Positions 13,380-14,006 of a stretch of 14,006 nucleotides of DNA are shown here, piece by piece (the first letter of the stretch is position 1; every line of letters starts with the position of its first letter). The stretch is from the NCBI GenBank assembly GCA_002499905.1, contig DANP01000008.1:1-14006 (forward strand), read 5' to 3'. The notes under the pieces are model-generated. The model was not told the origin of the DNA. It worked only from the letters and a program-made list of their open reading frames with translations, and ran no database searches. The stretch comes from Methanolinea sp. UBA277 (lineage in GTDB: Archaea; Halobacteriota; Methanomicrobia; Methanomicrobiales; Methanospirillaceae). The position numbers and the translations under genes are program-made.

Positions 13380-13991
13380 ATGCACCTGGACGAGCTCAGG
13401 AGTATCCTCCTCTCCGAACGGGAGACCGGCCGCATCCTCTCCATCCCCCGCGACCTGTTCAATTCGGCCGAAAAGAACCTCGAATCACTGCTCAAAGAGG
13501 TGTATGCCAACGAGGACCCATTCTCCGACAAGGTCAGGATCCTGATCGAGCGGGTGAGCAGTATCCGGGAGACCCTCCATGACCTCTTCATACTCAGGTC
13601 CGAGAAGATCCTCGCCCTCGCCCGTACACACGAGGAGGGACAGTATATCGACCGTGAGGAGCTGAAACGGATGCTCCCGGAAGAGCGGGAAATGTTTGAC
13701 GCGGTGGTCATGGCCATCGGTCATTCCCGGTGCCGGCTCATTCCGGTTCCGGCCGCCGGATCAGGGGTGAGCCGGGCTGAGGCTGCGGATGAGGCTGAGC
13801 GGTGCGCAGACGTGCTGGAGGCCCAGCCTGCTGGTCCGGACTATGTCCTCTCCCGGGTGCTCACCGATATGGAACCGTTCATGGGAGTCGATGGCCGGAT
13901 CTACCAGCTCTGCCGTGAAGATATGGTGACCCTCCCCCTCCGGAATGCTGAAGTCCTGTGTGAACGCAACATAGTCTTAAAAGTCATGTAG
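13380..13991 (+). CDS. GINS complex protein, Gins51 type
   Basis: GINS joins MCM helicase (with the Cdc45/RecJ-like protein) at archaeal replication forks. The 203-residue protein has a helical A domain (about 1-112), an Ala/Glu-rich linker (113-153) and a small C-terminal B domain (154-203) containing YVLSRVLTDMEPFMGVDG and ending in ERNIVLKVM. The A-then-B order is that of the Gins51 (Sld5/Psf1-like) subunit rather than Gins23. It starts 2 bases after the priS stop, with GGGAGGG upstream, so PriS and Gins51 are co-expressed; this pairing is well known in archaea. It is complete; only 15 bases follow before the window ends. Confidence 0.92.
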   Translation: MHLDELRSILLSERETGRILSIPRDLFNSAEKNLESLLKEVYANEDPFSDKVRILIERVSSIRETLHDLFILRSEKILALARTHEEGQYIDREELKRMLPEEREMFDAVVMAIGHSRCRLIPVPAAGSGVSRAEAADEAERCADVLEAQPAGPDYVLSRVLTDMEPFMGVDGRIYQLCREDMVTLPLRNAEVLCERNIVLKVM

Positions 13992-14006
13992 TCAACAATA
14001 TCAGGG

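Noticed and set aside
1..14006. CRISPR array, insertion sequence, prophage or integrase signature
   Set aside because: No regularly spaced repeats, transposase or integrase motifs, or attachment-site duplications are visible.

Overview
The window reads as chromosomal DNA of a methanogenic archaeon of the order Methanomicrobiales; the genus cannot be fixed from sequence alone. The evidence is the gene set: glycerol-1-phosphate dehydrogenase (archaeal lipid synthesis), archaeal-type prolyl-tRNA synthetase, PriS primase with a Gins51-type protein, archaeal Elp3, UPF0058, UPF0179, DUF63, and an archaeal type IV pilin. TATA-like boxes, GTG starts, near-leaderless starts and short Shine-Dalgarno motifs also fit. 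Most of the window is GC-rich with tightly packed genes; roughly the first kilobase is clearly richer in A+T.

Layout. (1) 1-1100 is AT-rich: the 3' part of a secreted or surface protein with a Thr/Pro linker and two similar ~60-residue modules (+), then convergent to it an unrecognised four-helix membrane protein (-). (2) A type IV pilin (-) with a clear promoter, Shine-Dalgarno motif and terminator, followed by thiD (-). (3) Divergent from thiD, a protein of nine tandem TPRs (+). (4) About 410 bases without a convincing gene, then a small protein with two zinc ribbons (+). (5) A ~300-base stretch between convergent genes, full of inverted repeats. (6) A minus-strand operon DUF63 - SpoIIM-like - proS with overlapping or 9-base junctions. 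(7) Only 11 bases away and divergent, the operon egsA - UPF0179 (+). (8) A DraG-like ADP-ribosylglycohydrolase (-). (9) A plus-strand operon UPF0058 - elp3 - priS - gins51 reaching the right edge, with an ATGA overlap and gaps of 2 to 7 bases.

How the genes fit together. Most are housekeeping: thiamin pyrimidine phosphorylation (ThiD), prolyl-tRNA charging (ProS), wobble-uridine modification of tRNA (Elp3), synthesis of the archaeal lipid backbone (EgsA), and replication priming and helicase assembly (PriS, Gins51). The parts of unknown function are DUF63 and the SpoIIM-like protein, tied by tight spacing to proS and facing egsA; UPF0179 behind egsA; UPF0058 ahead of elp3; and the zinc-ribbon protein. 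I found no mobile element, CRISPR array, tRNA or rRNA, and no clear-cut new defence or biosynthetic system. The least explained DNA is the hairpin-rich spacer around 4756-4944.
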